Shown one piece after another: positions 63,460 to 64,000 of a DNA stretch of 64,000 nucleotides. Source of the DNA: G963667915 sp965197385 (lineage in GTDB: Bacteria > Acidobacteriota > Vicinamibacteria > Vicinamibacterales > UBA823). Positions within the stretch are counted from its first letter, which is position 1; each line of letters opens with the position of its first letter. The notes under the pieces were generated by a model. The model had not been told where the DNA came from. It ran no database searches and saw only the letters and a list, made by a program, of their open reading frames with translations. The position numbers were made by a program, and so were the translations under genes. The stretch spans positions 1 to 64,000 of the forward strand of contig CBDANA010000007.1 in NCBI GenBank assembly GCA_965197385.1, in the 5' to 3' direction.

Positions 63460-64000
63460 GTCGTGTCCACGTCGCGGATTCGCGTCGTCTGGCGTCGTGG
63501 CGAGGCTGTATCATCACCGGGAATCGGCCCGCGGACAAGCTGAGGGTCCCCGACGACTGACTGGTAGAGGGCGGGATCGGTCGCCCCCTCCGTGTTGACG
63601 ATGAGGACGCGCGAGTCGGGCCCAAGGCCGGAGGCTCGTCGCACCGACGCCAGCGTCTCGTCACGCATGAGCGCGGCGAGTGCGGCCAGACCGCAGGCGC
63701 CTGAGGCGCCAGCCACAACGACCGGATCGCCGCCGGTCGGTCGCGCCAGGCGGCGCATCGCCCAGCCCGCACGTTCGTCGCTCACGGCGACCACGGCGTC
63801 GACGCCCCCGGCGAGCACCGGCCAGATGACCGGCGAGATTTCGGCGCACTTCAAGCAGGCCATCATCGTGTCGTGTTCGACGACCGTCGCCGGACGCCCA
63901 CGACGGACAGACTCCAACAGGCAGGGTGCAGCCATCGGCTCCGCAGCGATGAAGAAGGGACGCTCCGCGCCGTAGTGTTGGGCGAACCAACTCGCCCCGG
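63456..64000 (-). CDS. Diaminopropionate ammonia-lyase-like PLP enzyme, 5' end outside window
   Basis: The C-terminal about 180 residues of a fold-type II PLP enzyme. Seen: EPMAAPCLLESVRRGRP, MMACLKCAEISPVIWPVLAGG, DPVVVAGASGACGLAALAAL (phosphate-binding glycine loop) and SRVLIVNTEGATDPALYQSV. The ACLKCAEIS segment and final TEGATD pattern point to diaminopropionate ammonia-lyase, which degrades 2,3-diaminopropionate and serine to 2-oxoacid and ammonia. The PLP lysine lies outside the window. It was followed by an amino-acid permease, now a fragment, consistent with amino-acid catabolism. Confidence 0.8.
   Translation of the reverse strand, partial: GASWFAQHYGAERPFFIAAEPMAAPCLLESVRRGRPATVVEHDTMMACLKCAEISPVIWPVLAGGVDAVVAVSDERAGWAMRRLARPTGGDPVVVAGASGACGLAALAALMRDETLASVRRASGLGPDSRVLIVNTEGATDPALYQSVVGDPQLVRGPIPGDDTASPRRQTTRIRDVDTT

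Overview
The window is high-GC DNA that most resembles an Acidobacteriota chromosome. This is an inference from gene content: Ser/Thr kinase remnants with an acidobacterial-looking glycine-rich loop, a double-length ThyX, a DmsA/PsrA-like molybdoenzyme with an Fe-S/NrfD partner, many exported enzymes and a family of hairpin repeats. No rRNA, tRNA or CRISPR array was recognised.

Layout. 1-2.1 kb is the end of an integrated element, all on the minus strand: integrase cut by the window edge, excisionase-like HTH, Cys-rich protein and a small-terminase remnant. 2.3-9.5 kb is host DNA with heavy decay: ammonium transporter, a broken porin, M55 aminopeptidase, fragments of a cyclophilin and a kinase, D-lyxose isomerase, a broken glycosyltransferase and a truncated MscS. 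9.6-28 kb is an insertion-sequence graveyard holding IS3 (split by an IS110), two IS256 copies, IS1380, IS630 and two IS5 copies, with islands of host genes between them. The islands include thyX, def, a Nudix gene and, most notably, a tiny glutaredoxin gene (21903-22133) with UGA codons at both expected redox-Cys positions, each followed by a SECIS-like hairpin. 28-64 kb is mostly ordinary chromosome: thiI, an isoprenoid pair, mutY-mutT, ygfZ, the three-gene transhydrogenase, a 2-oxoacid dehydrogenase operon with lipB, queF-smr, an M14 peptidase, the molybdoenzyme complex, panE, a nitroreductase and the end of a dpaL-permease pair.

Themes. Several genes have a TATAAT-like box only 5-12 nt before the start codon, which points to leaderless transcription. 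A 25-160 bp hairpin repeat recurs at least five times, often starting on stop codons. Many lesions are single-base changes in homopolymers, and two otherwise identical IS256 copies differ by such indels, so some 'pseudogenes' may be assembly or sequencing errors. The double-UGA glutaredoxin is hard to explain this way because both UGAs fall on functional Cys positions in an intact, translationally coupled frame.
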